From: an uncultured Clostridium sp.
GTDB taxonomy: Bacteria > Bacillota > Clostridia > TANB77 > CAG-508
Length of the DNA: 41,322 nucleotides
Direction of reading: 5' to 3'
NCBI GenBank assembly: GCA_946409935.1
Contig: CAMJYG010000018.1
Coordinates: 1-41,322 of the forward strand
The notes beneath the pieces were generated by a model. That model searched no databases, was not told the DNA's origin, and worked only from the letters and a program-made list of their open reading frames with translations. Positions within the stretch are counted from its first letter, which is position 1. Every line of letters begins with the position of its first letter. Shown here piece by piece: positions 16,108 to 24,179 of this stretch. Position numbers and translations under genes: made by a program.

Positions 16108-16566
16108 TTAATTAAATATTTTCTCAATTTTTAAAACATTGTTTAGTTTATCGCATGTAATATTTAAGTTTATTATATCTTCATCTTTTAAATATTCTAA
16201 TATCTTTACCACTGGTAATATTTTTTCTTTTTTTAATAATTCTTGTATATCAATCCACATTGAAATATTTTCTTCGAATTCTTGTGGCTTTCCATTATAT
16301 CTATTAGCAATAAATATAGAAAAATTATAAATTCTATCAGGATATTCTACTATAGCCTTACCTTTATATAATAAATCATCTATTTGTATCCCTGTTTCTT
16401 CTTTGAATTCTCTCTTCGCCGCATCCACATCACTTTCATTATTTTCTATTTTTCCACCAGGTATATCATAGAAATCTCTATTTACCTCACATTTATTCTT
16501 AATAACTACAACTTTATTATTTTCTATCAAATAAGTTCTTACTGCATTTCTTACTTTTTTATCCAT
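16108..16566 (-). CDS. Nudix hydrolase (first of two)
   Basis: About 152 residues from ATG 16566, placed after the repeated leader with AAAGGA. The frame continues upstream through the leader as CAFEQSEKGMEF, which is not protein-like. The Nudix box GGKIENNESDVDAAKREFKE ends EETGI and fits GX5EX7REUXEEXGU fully, so it should bind Mg and split a nucleoside diphosphate-X bond. NRDFYDIPGG is the usual lead-in. The substrate is unknown. It lies 85 bases after the second Nudix gene's stop; that gap is the repeat leader. Confidence 0.85.
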   Translation of the reverse strand: MDKKVRNAVRTYLIENNKVVVIKNKCEVNRDFYDIPGGKIENNESDVDAAKREFKEETGIQIDDLLYKGKAIVEYPDRIYNFSIFIANRYNGKPQEFEENISMWIDIQELLKKEKILPVVKILEYLKDEDIINLNITCDKLNNVLKIEKIFN

Positions 16567-16569
16567 TTC

Positions 16570-16607
16570 AAATTCCATTCCTTTCTCGCTTTGCTCGAAG
16601 GCACACA
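16570..16607 (-). repeat. Repeated leader element (copy 2)
   Basis: Minus-strand copy of the 10-48 element: TGTGTGCCTTCGAGCAAAGCGAGAAAGG then AATGGAATTT, with two or three differences from copy 1. It supplies the ribosome site of the Nudix gene at 16566. Its presence before two unrelated genes shows that it moves or is copied as a unit. Confidence 0.6.
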
Positions 16608-16651
16608 TAATAATAAAAAATAATTTTTTTAAACTATCTTTTCTTTTCAAA

Positions 16652-17086
16652 TTAATCGTTTAAAATACTTAAAATATTAATTGATGCCACTAATTTTTTC
16701 TTTTGATTCATTACTGCTGTTCTAACATATCTTCCCCTTAACATATCATCCATTTTATTTACTATATCGTCATATTCAAACCATTTAACATCTAATATTT
16801 CTTTCTTATCAAATTTAATACTTTCTTTAATTAATTTAGCATTAAAAACTATCATTAAAAACAAATCATCTTTTAGTATTTTATTAGCAATATAGCAAAT
16901 ACCATCTAATTGAACATCACATCCCGATTCTTCTTTTATTTCTCTAATTGCTCCTTGTTCTATACTTTCATTAAAATCTAAATGTCCTGCTGGGAAATTC
17001 CACTTTTTATAACATTTACTCTTTGCTTCTTGTACTAATAAATACTTTCCGTCTTTTTCTATAATTCCACCTACTATTACATTCAT
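16652..17086 (-). CDS. Nudix hydrolase (second of two), MutT-like
   Basis: About 144 residues from ATG 17086 (GGAGGAGATAGTT just before it; the ATG at 17101 has no site). The Nudix box GHLDFNESIEQGAIREIKEE ends SGC, with all catalytic Glu residues present. WNFPAGH precedes it, as in MutT/Ap4A-type enzymes. An RGRYVRTAVMNQKKK stretch near the end is basic. It follows the phosphatase gene by 30 bases. The substrate cannot be told. Confidence 0.85.
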   Translation of the reverse strand: MNVIVGGIIEKDGKYLLVQEAKSKCYKKWNFPAGHLDFNESIEQGAIREIKEESGCDVQLDGICYIANKILKDDLFLMIVFNAKLIKESIKFDKKEILDVKWFEYDDIVNKMDDMLRGRYVRTAVMNQKKKLVASINILSILND

Positions 17087-17116
17087 AACTATCTCCTCCA
17101 ATTTATCTTTCTTTTT

Positions 17117-17656
17117 CTATTTTTTATACATTTCATCATCAACAATAAAAATTTCCAAATTTTTTGGTTCTGAAACCTTATCTTTATCAATAAACATTCT
17201 TTTTAAATTTCTCATAAAAGCATTATGTGTTACAACCAATAATTTTTCATCTGCTTTATATTTAGAAAAAATATCTTTTAAAAATGATTTTATTCTTTTA
17301 TCAACATCATCTAAAGACTCTCCATTTGGTGGATTTAATAGTCCTTTTTTATATAAATCATACTCTACTTTTGGCAATTCTGATTTTAATCTTCCCTGCC
17401 AGTCACCTGATGATACTTCAGTTAATCTTTCATCTATAATAAAATCAACATCATTACCTTTTATCGCTTTTAATGTTTGATGAGTTCTTGTTAGTGGTGA
17501 ACAATAGTAATAATCAAATTTCTCTATCAATTCTTTTGATAATGCAACTGCATCATCTATTCCTTTTTGAGTTAAATTAGTTTCTAATCTCCCTGTTAAT
17601 ATTCCTTTTTCGTTTGCTTCTGTTTGTCCATGTCTGATAAAAAATAATTTAGCCAC
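17117..17656 (-). CDS. Histidine phosphatase, phosphoglycerate-mutase-like (second)
   Basis: About 179 residues from GTG 17656 (AAGGAGGAATATT upstream; upstream codons overlap the GNAT end). MAKLFFIRHGQTEAN has the catalytic RHG, CSPLTRTHQTL the second Arg, DERLTEVSSGDWQG the acid/Glu, PPNGESLDDV the conserved turn and VVTHNAFMR the second His. This is the CobC/PhoE/GpmB-like branch, a broad phosphatase. It sits between the GNAT and Nudix genes in the five-gene run. Confidence 0.88.
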   Translation of the reverse strand: MAKLFFIRHGQTEANEKGILTGRLETNLTQKGIDDAVALSKELIEKFDYYYCSPLTRTHQTLKAIKGNDVDFIIDERLTEVSSGDWQGRLKSELPKVEYDLYKKGLLNPPNGESLDDVDKRIKSFLKDIFSKYKADEKLLVVTHNAFMRNLKRMFIDKDKVSEPKNLEIFIVDDEMYKK

Positions 17657-17670
17657 AATATTCCTCCTTC

Positions 17671-18498
17671 TTATTTTATAACTCTTTTTGTATAATAATA
17701 GCAATAGCATAAGTCCTTAAAACCTATTTTTCTATAGAGATTTGCAGGATAATATCCTTCTTCCGTTTGAAGAACAACCAATTTTATATTCCTATCTTTA
17801 GCAATTTTTAATTGTTTTTTTATAACTTTTTTTCCTATGCCTTGTCCTCTATATTTTTCTTTTATAACTAAACTATGAATACTGTAATATTTTTTATCAA
17901 ATGCTCCGCCAGTTAATCCCACTATTTCATTATTTATTTTTACTAAATAAAATTCGTTATAAATGTCCTTACTTACTTGCCTAAAATTAGAATAAACTTC
18001 TTTGTATGTAGAATCCAAATTCCCATATGGATCATTATCGTTCTCAGTTCTATACATTTTTACTAGCTCATCTGCATATAAATTCATATTTTCAGTTTTT
18101 TCTAAAACAATATCATAATCACATTGAACTTCCATATTATCCAATATTTCAAACTCATCATATATTTGCCATACCTCATTTGAAATCAATTCATATTCTT
18201 TTTGAAAATATTGGTCTCTATTTTCGTATATTTCTTCCATAAAAGGCATTACTGCTACTGTAATTTTTCTATCCTTATTTTTCAAAAAACTTCCACCATC
18301 TTTAATTATTTGTTCAAAATCTTTAATATTATTAATTTTAATATTTGTTATATAATTCCAGAATTCATCTTTAATTTTATTATTAAATGCTACTGTATAA
18401 TCTTTATATTTTTTATAACCACTTATACCAAGTCCTATAAGCGATTTTAAATTAAATTCATTTAGATCTTCTATTAATTTCAAATTATAATTTAACAT
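17671..18498 (-). CDS. GNAT acetyltransferase with extra N-terminal domain
   Basis: 275 residues. The C-terminal GNAT domain (about 130-275) has YLVKINNEIVGLTGGAF, SLVIKEKYRGQGIGKKVI (acetyl-CoA loop) and YRKIGFKDLCYCYYY. The first 125 residues look like a degenerate second GNAT or other fold (DFEQIIKDGGSFL, RKITVAVMPFME). The start has AGGAGAAAAC. It is the first of five genes running minus, and a promoter would lie within 18500-18600. The acceptor is unknown. Confidence 0.8.
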   Translation of the reverse strand: MLNYNLKLIEDLNEFNLKSLIGLGISGYKKYKDYTVAFNNKIKDEFWNYITNIKINNIKDFEQIIKDGGSFLKNKDRKITVAVMPFMEEIYENRDQYFQKEYELISNEVWQIYDEFEILDNMEVQCDYDIVLEKTENMNLYADELVKMYRTENDNDPYGNLDSTYKEVYSNFRQVSKDIYNEFYLVKINNEIVGLTGGAFDKKYYSIHSLVIKEKYRGQGIGKKVIKKQLKIAKDRNIKLVVLQTEEGYYPANLYRKIGFKDLCYCYYYTKRVIK

Positions 18499-18649
18499 AT
18501 AGTTTTCTCCTACATCTTTTAACTATTTATTGTAATTTAACTTTCATTACCATTTTTTATACTATTTTCAATTTATCAGATTATACCATAAATTTCAAAA
18601 AAAATAAATAGCCTCAAGCAAAGCATTATACCTATATTTGTTATTGCCT

Positions 18650-18668
18650 TATAAGTTGCTAACTTATA
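18650..18668. promoter_or_regulatory. 19-base perfect inverted repeat
   Basis: TATAAGTT, GCT, AACTTATA. It stands alone in the 18500-18980 gap, upstream of the GNAT operon in the minus direction. It may be an operator for a small regulator. The rest of the gap shows no gene, only AT-rich hairpins. Confidence 0.4.
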
Positions 18669-18906
18669 TTTAAGTTTATAGTTCTGTATCTATAATTTAA
18701 CTAGCTCGAAATATAGGAATGTATCTAATGAATTTCTATTCAATTTTCAATGTTCATAGAGAATTTTTTTATTCCCTCACTTGTTTGCTCACTTAAACGC
18801 AATTTGTTAAGGCTATTTTTTAAAAAATATTTTTTCCTCTACTTAATAAGTCAGTAAAGTGCGTTTTTGCCCCTATTTTCAAATTTTTTTTGTTTTTGAT
18901 ACAAAT

Positions 18907-18943
18907 AAAAAAATCCCCCTCACTTTTAGAAAGGAATTTTTTT
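18907..18943. terminator. Terminator-like hairpin
   Basis: AAAAAAATCC pairs with GGAATTTTTTT around a 16-base loop, with T runs on either strand. Confidence 0.55.
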
Positions 18944-18984
18944 GCACTTTGTAGGATAAAATTTTAATTTTTTTACTAGCTAAA

Positions 18985-19015
18985 GAAAAAAACACCCACC
19001 TGTTTTAGTAAGTGT
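18985..19015 (-). terminator. Terminator of the RelE/Phd pair
   Basis: On the minus strand ACACTTACT and GGTGGGTGT pair (nine pairs including G-U) around AAAAC, followed by seven U. It lies about 40 bases after the toxin stop. Confidence 0.7.
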
Positions 19016-19055
19016 CAAATTATAAAATCCAATTTTATATAACTTCTATATGTGT

Positions 19056-19370
19056 TTAATAATTTCTTCTACCATAATACATATGTGATATATATATTAT
19101 TTTCTTTTTTTCATCTATCGTGTAAAGAATTACATAGTTATCAACTACAATTTTTCTAAACTCTTCATTTCTTCTTCCTTTTTTTGGTATTTTCGCATAT
19201 ATTTCAGGAGAATCTTTTAAATCCATTACCTTATCTCTCATTTTTCTCATTAATCTTATTGCAGCATTCTCTTCAATTAGCGTTTCAGAAATATATTTAT
19301 AGATTTCCCTAATTTCATCTCTACAATCTTCGGTAAATTCTATTTCGTATAATTCATTTTTAGAATCCAT
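19056..19370 (-). CDS. RelE/ParE-family toxin
   Basis: About 104 residues from ATG 19370, which overlaps the antitoxin stop by 11 bases. It begins MDSKNELYEIEFTEDCRDEI and has helices IREIYKYISE and AAIRLMRKMRDKV, then PEIYAKIPKKGRRNEEFRKI and the end NYVILYTIDE, ISHMYYGRRNY. This is the RelE/ParE fold with the usual C-terminal basic/aromatic residues. ParE types poison gyrase and RelE types cut mRNA; which applies here is not determinable. It is organised as antitoxin first, toxin second, with its own terminator. Confidence 0.85.
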   Translation of the reverse strand: MDSKNELYEIEFTEDCRDEIREIYKYISETLIEENAAIRLMRKMRDKVMDLKDSPEIYAKIPKKGRRNEEFRKIVVDNYVILYTIDEKKKIIYISHMYYGRRNY

Positions 19371-19596
19371 ATTGTGCTTCCAACTCCTTAAATACATCAA
19401 TTGCCTTAACTGTTTTTCCTTCTCTTATTTGTTTTTCTGCTTTTAATAATTTTTCTTCGATTTTATCTTCACAAATCTTTTTTCTATATTCTTCCATTTT
19501 CATAATTACAATATTATTATTTTCTATAGTAATAACCATTTCACCATTTTTAGTTATTGCCGTCTTCAAATCTTGGATATTTGTTACTTGTTGCAT
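19360..19596 (-). CDS. Phd/YefM-like antitoxin
   Basis: 78 residues: MQQVTNIQDLKTAITKNGE, then VITIENNNIVIMKMEEYRKK, the typical Phd/YefM beta-strand and helix. The helical, charged C-terminus (EEKLLKAEKQIREGKTVKAI) should wrap the toxin. It overlaps the toxin start. Like its family it should repress its own promoter; the likely control region is 19597-19640. Confidence 0.82.
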   Translation of the reverse strand: MQQVTNIQDLKTAITKNGEMVITIENNNIVIMKMEEYRKKICEDKIEEKLLKAEKQIREGKTVKAIDVFKELEAQYGF

Positions 19597-19699
19597 ATTC
19601 CTAACACCTCTCTCTTTCTTATTATATATTTAGTATATCATATTTTTGACTACTTTAAAATACATTTGTTTAATTTTCCATATTATTTTTTTAAGACAC

Positions 19700-20112
19700 C
19701 ATTTTAAATGTACGCAAAATACAGCATACTTCATCTGGTTTCCATGCACAGTCTAAATGATATGTGGCAATTAATTTATCCTGTATATTTGTTCCAACTC
19801 CTGATTTTTTAGTTGACTTCTGGTAACATTCCTAAAAAATTTCCAATTCCACAACTTGGTTCTAATATATTTGCTTGTTCTACTCCCATATTTTTTAAAG
19901 CTGTATATATAGCATTTATAACTATTGGGTGGAGTATAGAATGCAGTTAATGTTGAACTTCTAGCTGATTTATATTCTTCATCTGTAAGTATCTCTTTTA
20001 ACTCTTGATATTCTACATACCAATTTGATTTATTTTCATCAAATACATCAGAAAGTCCTCCCTAGCCTACAATATTCTGCAAAAATTTCTTGTTCTTCTT
20101 TATTTGCAAATA
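19700..20112 (-). pseudogene. Fragment of ArdC-like element methylase/helicase
   Basis: Broken frames spell the methylase start of the giant conjugative-element protein: NKEEQEIFAEY, then GGLSDVFDENKSNW, YQELKEILTDEEYKSARSST, INAIYTALKNMGVEQANILE and PSCGIGNFLGMLPE (the SAM-binding motif). A TAG replaces the usual Trp near 20063, and frameshifts occur near 20060 and 19930. This is the same protein family whose N-terminus is at 7073-7255. It is joined on its upstream side to the duplicated start of the parAB-linked gene. Confidence 0.7.
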
Positions 20113-20418
20113 TGTTTTCATTCATTGATATTCTTCTAATGCATAAATTCTTCTTTGTATTTGAATATATCTAAATAATTCTTCTTGTGTAAAATCCAAT
20201 AAATTTTTTTCTTGTTCCATTTTTACCTTTCTTTCTTGGAGGCATAAAAAAGAAGCTAATCTATTTCTAAATTAACTTCTTTTTGTTAGATATTATTTCA
20301 ATAACCATATTTATATGAGATTACATTCTATTCATTATTTAAAAAATTCATTACTAAATCCTTTTTCTTTTGGATTAGATTCTGCAATTAAAAGGGTTAA
20401 CGCTGCTAAAGTATTATC
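20113..20418 (-). repeat. Duplicate of 13383-13700
   Basis: About 300 bases nearly identical to 13383-13700. It covers the first codons of the 201-residue gene, its leader, the terminator and the last codons of the RhuM-Fic gene. This copy lost about 12 bases (tataataacatc) and diverges beyond each end. Direct orientation means recombination could delete 6.7 kb. Confidence 0.85.
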
Positions 20419-20586
20419 TTCTTTTGTCATTTCTTTTTTATCAAATGCTTCCTTCAATTCATCTTCATCTAACAATAGAATATCTCCAGTTGGTTTAACT
20501 ACAACATCTAAATATAAATCATCTTCAGTAATAGCATCCATTTTTTCAGGATATTCCTCTCTTTCATTTACTCCTATTTTTGTCAT
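20335..20586 (-). pseudogene. DUF402 C-terminus fused to RhuM-Fic C-terminus
   Basis: An 83-codon open frame. Residues 1-56 (MTKIGVNEREEYPE, DDLYLDVVVKPTGDILLLDE, DELKEAF) are the end of a DUF402-type protein (a nucleoside di/triphosphatase family). From about residue 57 it becomes NTLAALTLLIAESNPKEK, the tail of the RhuM-Fic protein at 13598. Neither domain is complete, so function is unlikely. Confidence 0.7.
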
Positions 20587-20603
20587 TACTCTTCTTTTTC
20601 CAA

Positions 20604-21086
20604 TTAAAAACTTAATCTCATCTCATGCCAAACAACCCCACCATGATTAGATTCAGATATACCTTCATCTATAAAACCAAATTTTGAATAATATTTTACT
20701 AAATGATCTTTACAAGTTAATACTAATCCTTTTCTATTTTCTGCTTTTGCAGTTTCTATCATATTTTTAATTAATAATCCTGCACATCCTCTTCCACGAT
20801 ATTCTGGTATAGTATCTACTCCAAATATCATTTGCCATGCTCCATTCTCATTATGTATTGAACTATCAGAATACATCTCATCTTCTAAATGTTCTTTATC
20901 TGTAACAAGACCATTTATAAAAGATACAATTTTCCCATCGTCTTCTAATACCCAAAAATGATTAGGATAATCAATTAATCTTCCTTCAAAGGATTTTTGT
21001 GAAGCAGCCTCTGAATTAGGAAAACATATTTTTTCTATTTCTGTAATTCTATTTAAATCATTAATGTTTGCATTTCTTATTTTCAT
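20604..21086 (-). CDS. GNAT acetyltransferase
   Basis: About 160 residues from ATG 21086 (GGGAGAG 6 bases upstream; the ATG at 21101 lacks one). MKIRNANINDLNRITEIE starts the fold, FGVDTIPEYRGRGCAGLLIK is the acetyl-CoA loop and KYYSKFGFIDEG the C-terminal strand. The PNHFWVLEDDGKIVSFING region resembles the arylalkylamine-type branch. The acceptor is unknown. It lies 48 bases after the methyltransferase gene. Confidence 0.82.
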   Translation of the reverse strand: MKIRNANINDLNRITEIEKICFPNSEAASQKSFEGRLIDYPNHFWVLEDDGKIVSFINGLVTDKEHLEDEMYSDSSIHNENGAWQMIFGVDTIPEYRGRGCAGLLIKNMIETAKAENRKGLVLTCKDHLVKYYSKFGFIDEGISESNHGGVVWHEMRLSF

Positions 21087-21149
21087 TATATTCTCTCCCA
21101 TCTCTTTAAAATTATTTTATAATATCTTGTTCCTTTTCTTATGTATAAT

Positions 21150-21746
21150 TTATTTCTTTTGAGCTATCACTGTATATACATGCCAAAATTTATTCTTTTT
21201 ACTTGTCGCATCTTGATAATATTTTTCTTCGGAAAAGTAAAAAATATTAAAATCTTTAAAATACTCTAATAATTTTTCCTTTTCAACTGTCATATTACAT
21301 TCTTTCCAATCATCTTCTTTTCCTAAAAAATTACCAATAAATACACCTTTGGGATTAATAACATTTTGTAAAAGATTTGCCATAAATCCATCAAAATTTT
21401 CTTTAACATATTGCATGCTAAAATTTGCATTTACTAAATCCGCTTTTGGTAAATTAATTTTTGAGAAATCGTCTATTATAATATTTAAGTTTTCAATATT
21501 TAAATTTCTACTTTCAAGGATACTTTTTACTTGTTCATTATTATCTATTGCTGTAACTTTAAATCCTTTTGAAATTAGAAACTCTGTATCATTTCCTGCT
21601 CCACACCCTAAATCTATTGCAGTATTTCCTTTAAAATTTTTATTATAATTATTTAAGAAAAATCTTCTTATTGATACTGATGGATTTCCCTTAATCTTTT
21701 TCTTATAATATTCTTTCCATTCTTTCATTTCCTTTGAAATTCCCAT
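21150..21746 (-). CDS. Class I SAM-dependent methyltransferase
   Basis: 198 residues. TAIDLGCGAGNDTEFLISKG is the SAM-binding motif I, followed by VTAIDNN and ADLVNANFSMQYV. The C-terminal half (GVFIGNFLGKEDDW) resembles TehB-like small-molecule methyltransferases. ACTAGGAGTATAAAG precedes the ATG. It is probably cotranscribed with the GNAT at 20604. The substrate is unknown. Confidence 0.82.
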   Translation of the reverse strand: MGISKEMKEWKEYYKKKIKGNPSVSIRRFFLNNYNKNFKGNTAIDLGCGAGNDTEFLISKGFKVTAIDNNEQVKSILESRNLNIENLNIIIDDFSKINLPKADLVNANFSMQYVKENFDGFMANLLQNVINPKGVFIGNFLGKEDDWKECNMTVEKEKLLEYFKDFNIFYFSEEKYYQDATSKKNKFWHVYTVIAQKK

Positions 21747-21764
21747 AACTTTATACTCCTAGTA

Positions 21765-21914
21765 TTATAAATTATCTATATAATTATCTATATAATATTC
21801 TAATATTTTTCTATCTCTTAAAACCACAAATTTGGTCATATACACTGATTCATAATCTGATTTTACTATATTTTCGTAACAATTTGTAATCAACTCTAAT
21901 GCTTTTTCTGGCAT
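21765..21914 (-). pseudogene. C-terminal remnant of an unknown protein
   Basis: 49 clean codons from ATG 21914 (MPEKALELITNCYENIVKS, then YESVYMTKFVVLRDRKIL, EYYIDNYIDNL). Codons upstream fit a continuation in the next frame (IKYEFDMQD at about 21930-21950), so a frameshift probably beheads it. No ribosome site is seen. No family is recognised. Confidence 0.35.
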
Positions 21915-22074
21915 TTCCCAAAGTAGTCTTGCATATCAAATTCATATTTAATCCTTCTTAATATTTTCTCATTGATTACAACCCCTCTACTATAATTTCA
22001 GCATAATTACAAGTAACTTATTTTTTTATTATTATACATCAAAATCATTTCTTTGGCAACGCTCTTGAGATTTC

Positions 22075-22187
22075 TTATTTTGTAATATCTATAGTATTTA
22101 TAAACTTTCTTGGCACTCTCGCTCCAACCGTACATAAAATTTCATAATTTATAGTACCACATTTTTCTGCCAACTGTATATTACTAT
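22075..22187 (-). pseudogene. alr: Alanine racemase C-terminal fragment
   Basis: The frame LAEKCGTINYEILCTVGARV followed by PRKF, ending TAA at 22075, is the diagnostic end of alanine racemases (xxGTINYE, C, xRVPR). Everything upstream is replaced: a stop lies in frame at about 22190, where the repeat shared with 41.2 kb starts. It is a remnant of an alr gene once next to, or brought near, ddl. Confidence 0.75.
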
Positions 22188-22663
22188 TACTTCAAAAATT
22201 TTTCTATATTAATATTTCTATATAACATTTTTCTATATTTTCCTCAATTCTATTTTTTATAATTTCATTATATTGTATGTTTTTTCTATTTTAGATATAT
22301 AAAATTTTATATTGTATCATTATTAATTTGCTCAATTTTCATATTTATAGTTTCAAATTTTCCTGTATTAATTAGATTTAATATTGTCCCTACTTCTGAT
22401 GTAAAACTATTATTATCATTTAAATATGCTTTTCTTTTCTCCAACATGTAATTTTTATATTTGGCATTTATAGCTCTTTGACCTGTGCAATAATTGTTAA
22501 CCGTACTATTTGCAACAATATCACAATTAAAAATTATTGAAAATAAATCAGTTTGCAAAAAAGAACTAGAATCAATTGCCATTTCTTTAATCAATCTAAA
22601 TATATTCCCCAAAGAAAGGTATTCATCATTTTCATTTAGCTTTATTACTCTTTTTTTATCCAT
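22188..22663 (-). pseudogene. Collapsed copy of the protein at the right window edge
   Basis: The first 118 codons (from ATG 22663, AAGGTGATTAAAT site) read KRVIKLNENDEYLSLGNIFR, LIKEMAIDSSSFLQTDLFS, STVNNYCTGQRAINA. This N-terminal module is known to me from uncharacterised Clostridia proteins. It stops at 22307 just as it meets 22188-22320, which is about 80% identical to 41173-41310. There the same sequence is the intact C-terminus (NIKFYISKMEK, NIEKFYIENINIEKFLK). The middle of the gene was therefore deleted out of frame. Confidence 0.65.
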
Positions 22664-22699
22664 ATTTAATCACCTTAATTATATATACTACCATATTTT

Positions 22700-22810
22700 T
22701 CAAAAACATTCAATTGTTTTTTGGGGATTGTTCGTAAATTAAGCCCATTCGTTGCGAATTGATGAGTATTGTATTTATTGATATTAGAGTGCTATACTAT
22801 AAACATAAAT
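22700..22810 (+). repeat. Repeat A with promoter, upstream of ddl
   Basis: This stretch resembles 38130-38270 and 40970-41100 (both minus). The most conserved part includes TTGTAT (22769-22774), 18 bases ending ATATTAGAGTGC, and TATACT (22793-22798), so it is a promoter. It also shares CAATTGTTTTTTGGGGATTGTT upstream. Here it drives ddl; in the other copies it drives a GNAT start. Confidence 0.65.
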
Positions 22811-22899
22811 GAGGTTTTTCTAATGCATAAATTAAATGAACAATACATATTACATAAGTGAATAGATATCATTAAATTATAATGAAGGGATTGGTAATA

Positions 22900-23908
22900 A
22901 TGAAAAAAATATTAATAATATATGGTGGAAAATCAACAGAACATGATATTTCTGTTAAATCTGCCCGGTTTTATACTTAATAATCTTGATAAAGAAAAAT
23001 ATGAAATTTATGAGGCTTTTATTGATAAACAAGGTAATTGGTATAATGGCAAAAATAAAAGTATTATTGAAAACATTACATCTTTTTTAAAAGATTTTGA
23101 TGTTGTATTTCCAATTTTACATGGTCTAAATGGTGAAGATGGCACAATTCAAGGAATGTTAGAACTACTTGGAATTCCATATGTTGGATGTGGCATTTTA
23201 TCATCATCAATATGCATGGATAAAATATATTCTAAAATTATATTTGATAGATGTAATATTAAAAATGCTAAATCAATTAATTTGCGATATATTTCTGAAA
23301 ATGAGTATTTGTATTATGATAAAAATTTTAGTGAAAAAAATATAGATTTCTATGAATTAAATTCAGCTATTAGGAACAATTTAAGCTATCCTCTTTTTGT
23401 TAAACCTTCTCGCTCTGGCTCATCTATTGGAATCACAAAAGTTGAAAACTATGAACAATTGAAACAAGCACTAGAAAGCGCATCAAAATACGATAAAAAA
23501 ATATTAATTGAACAAGCAATAGTAGGAAAAGAAGTTGAGGTTGCTGTTTTAGGTAATTCTATAAATGGAATTGAAGTTTCAAGTGTTGGAGAAATATTAT
23601 CAGCAGAAGAATTTTATTCATTTTCTTCAAAATATGAAAATAGTAATTCAAAAACTAGAGTACCTGCAAGTATTTCTAAAGAACAATCTGATTTAATTAA
23701 AAAATATGCTAAACAATTATTTACAGCTATTGATGGTACTGGATTATCTCGAATAGATTTTTTCATTGAAGAGTCTACTGGTGATGTTTATATAAATGAA
23801 ATAAATACTATGCCTGGATTCACAGATATTAGTATGTACCCAATTTTAATGAGATATTTTGGATATACTAATTCTAAATTAATTGATAGGCTAATTGATT
23901 TGGCTTAA
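22900..23908 (+). pseudogene. ddl: D-alanine--D-alanine (D-Ala-D-X) ligase, one-base frameshift
   Basis: ATG 22900 (AAGGGATTGG site) opens KKILIIYGGKSTEHDISVKS, the ATP-grasp ligase start. After 22 codons, GCCCGG shifts the frame, and the rest (GFILNNLDKEKYEIYEAF to 23908) continues in another one. Removing one C restores it. Later motifs are intact: LHGLNGEDGTIQG, GCGILSS, FVKPSRSGSSIGI, the omega loop EEFYSFSSKYENS, and INEINTMPGFT. It makes the peptidoglycan dipeptide precursor. The SSKY loop does not settle D-Ala versus D-Ser/D-Lac. The single C may be an assembly error. Confidence 0.8.
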
Positions 23909-23925
23909 TTTGTTTATTTTAAAAA

Positions 23926-23976
23926 TTTATCCCTTAACTAATAACATAACCTATTAGTTAAGGGGTAAATTTTTTT
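23926..23976 (+). terminator. Terminator of ddl
   Basis: TTTATCCCTTAACTAATA pairs with TATTAGTTAAGGGGTAAA, followed by seven T. Confidence 0.85.
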
Positions 23977-24179
23977 ATACATCAATTCAAATTCAATTTA
24001 CTTATTTATCTATTCCTTTGCATATTTTTTCATATCTATTATCATTTTATTTTCTACATATATTTGATTTATAATTAGATATTCTAACTGACATATTAAT
24101 TTTCTCCCTTTATCAAATTTTCTTTTTTTACTAAAATACAATTCTTTTGATTTAATACATTATTATAATTCAATATTTT

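Noticed and set aside
24010-24141. A 44-codon minus-strand frame (KLICQLEYLIINQIYVE region) between the ddl terminator and 24180
   Set aside because: Starts only at a TTG without ribosome site and resembles no protein. Probably the end of a lost gene or chance.
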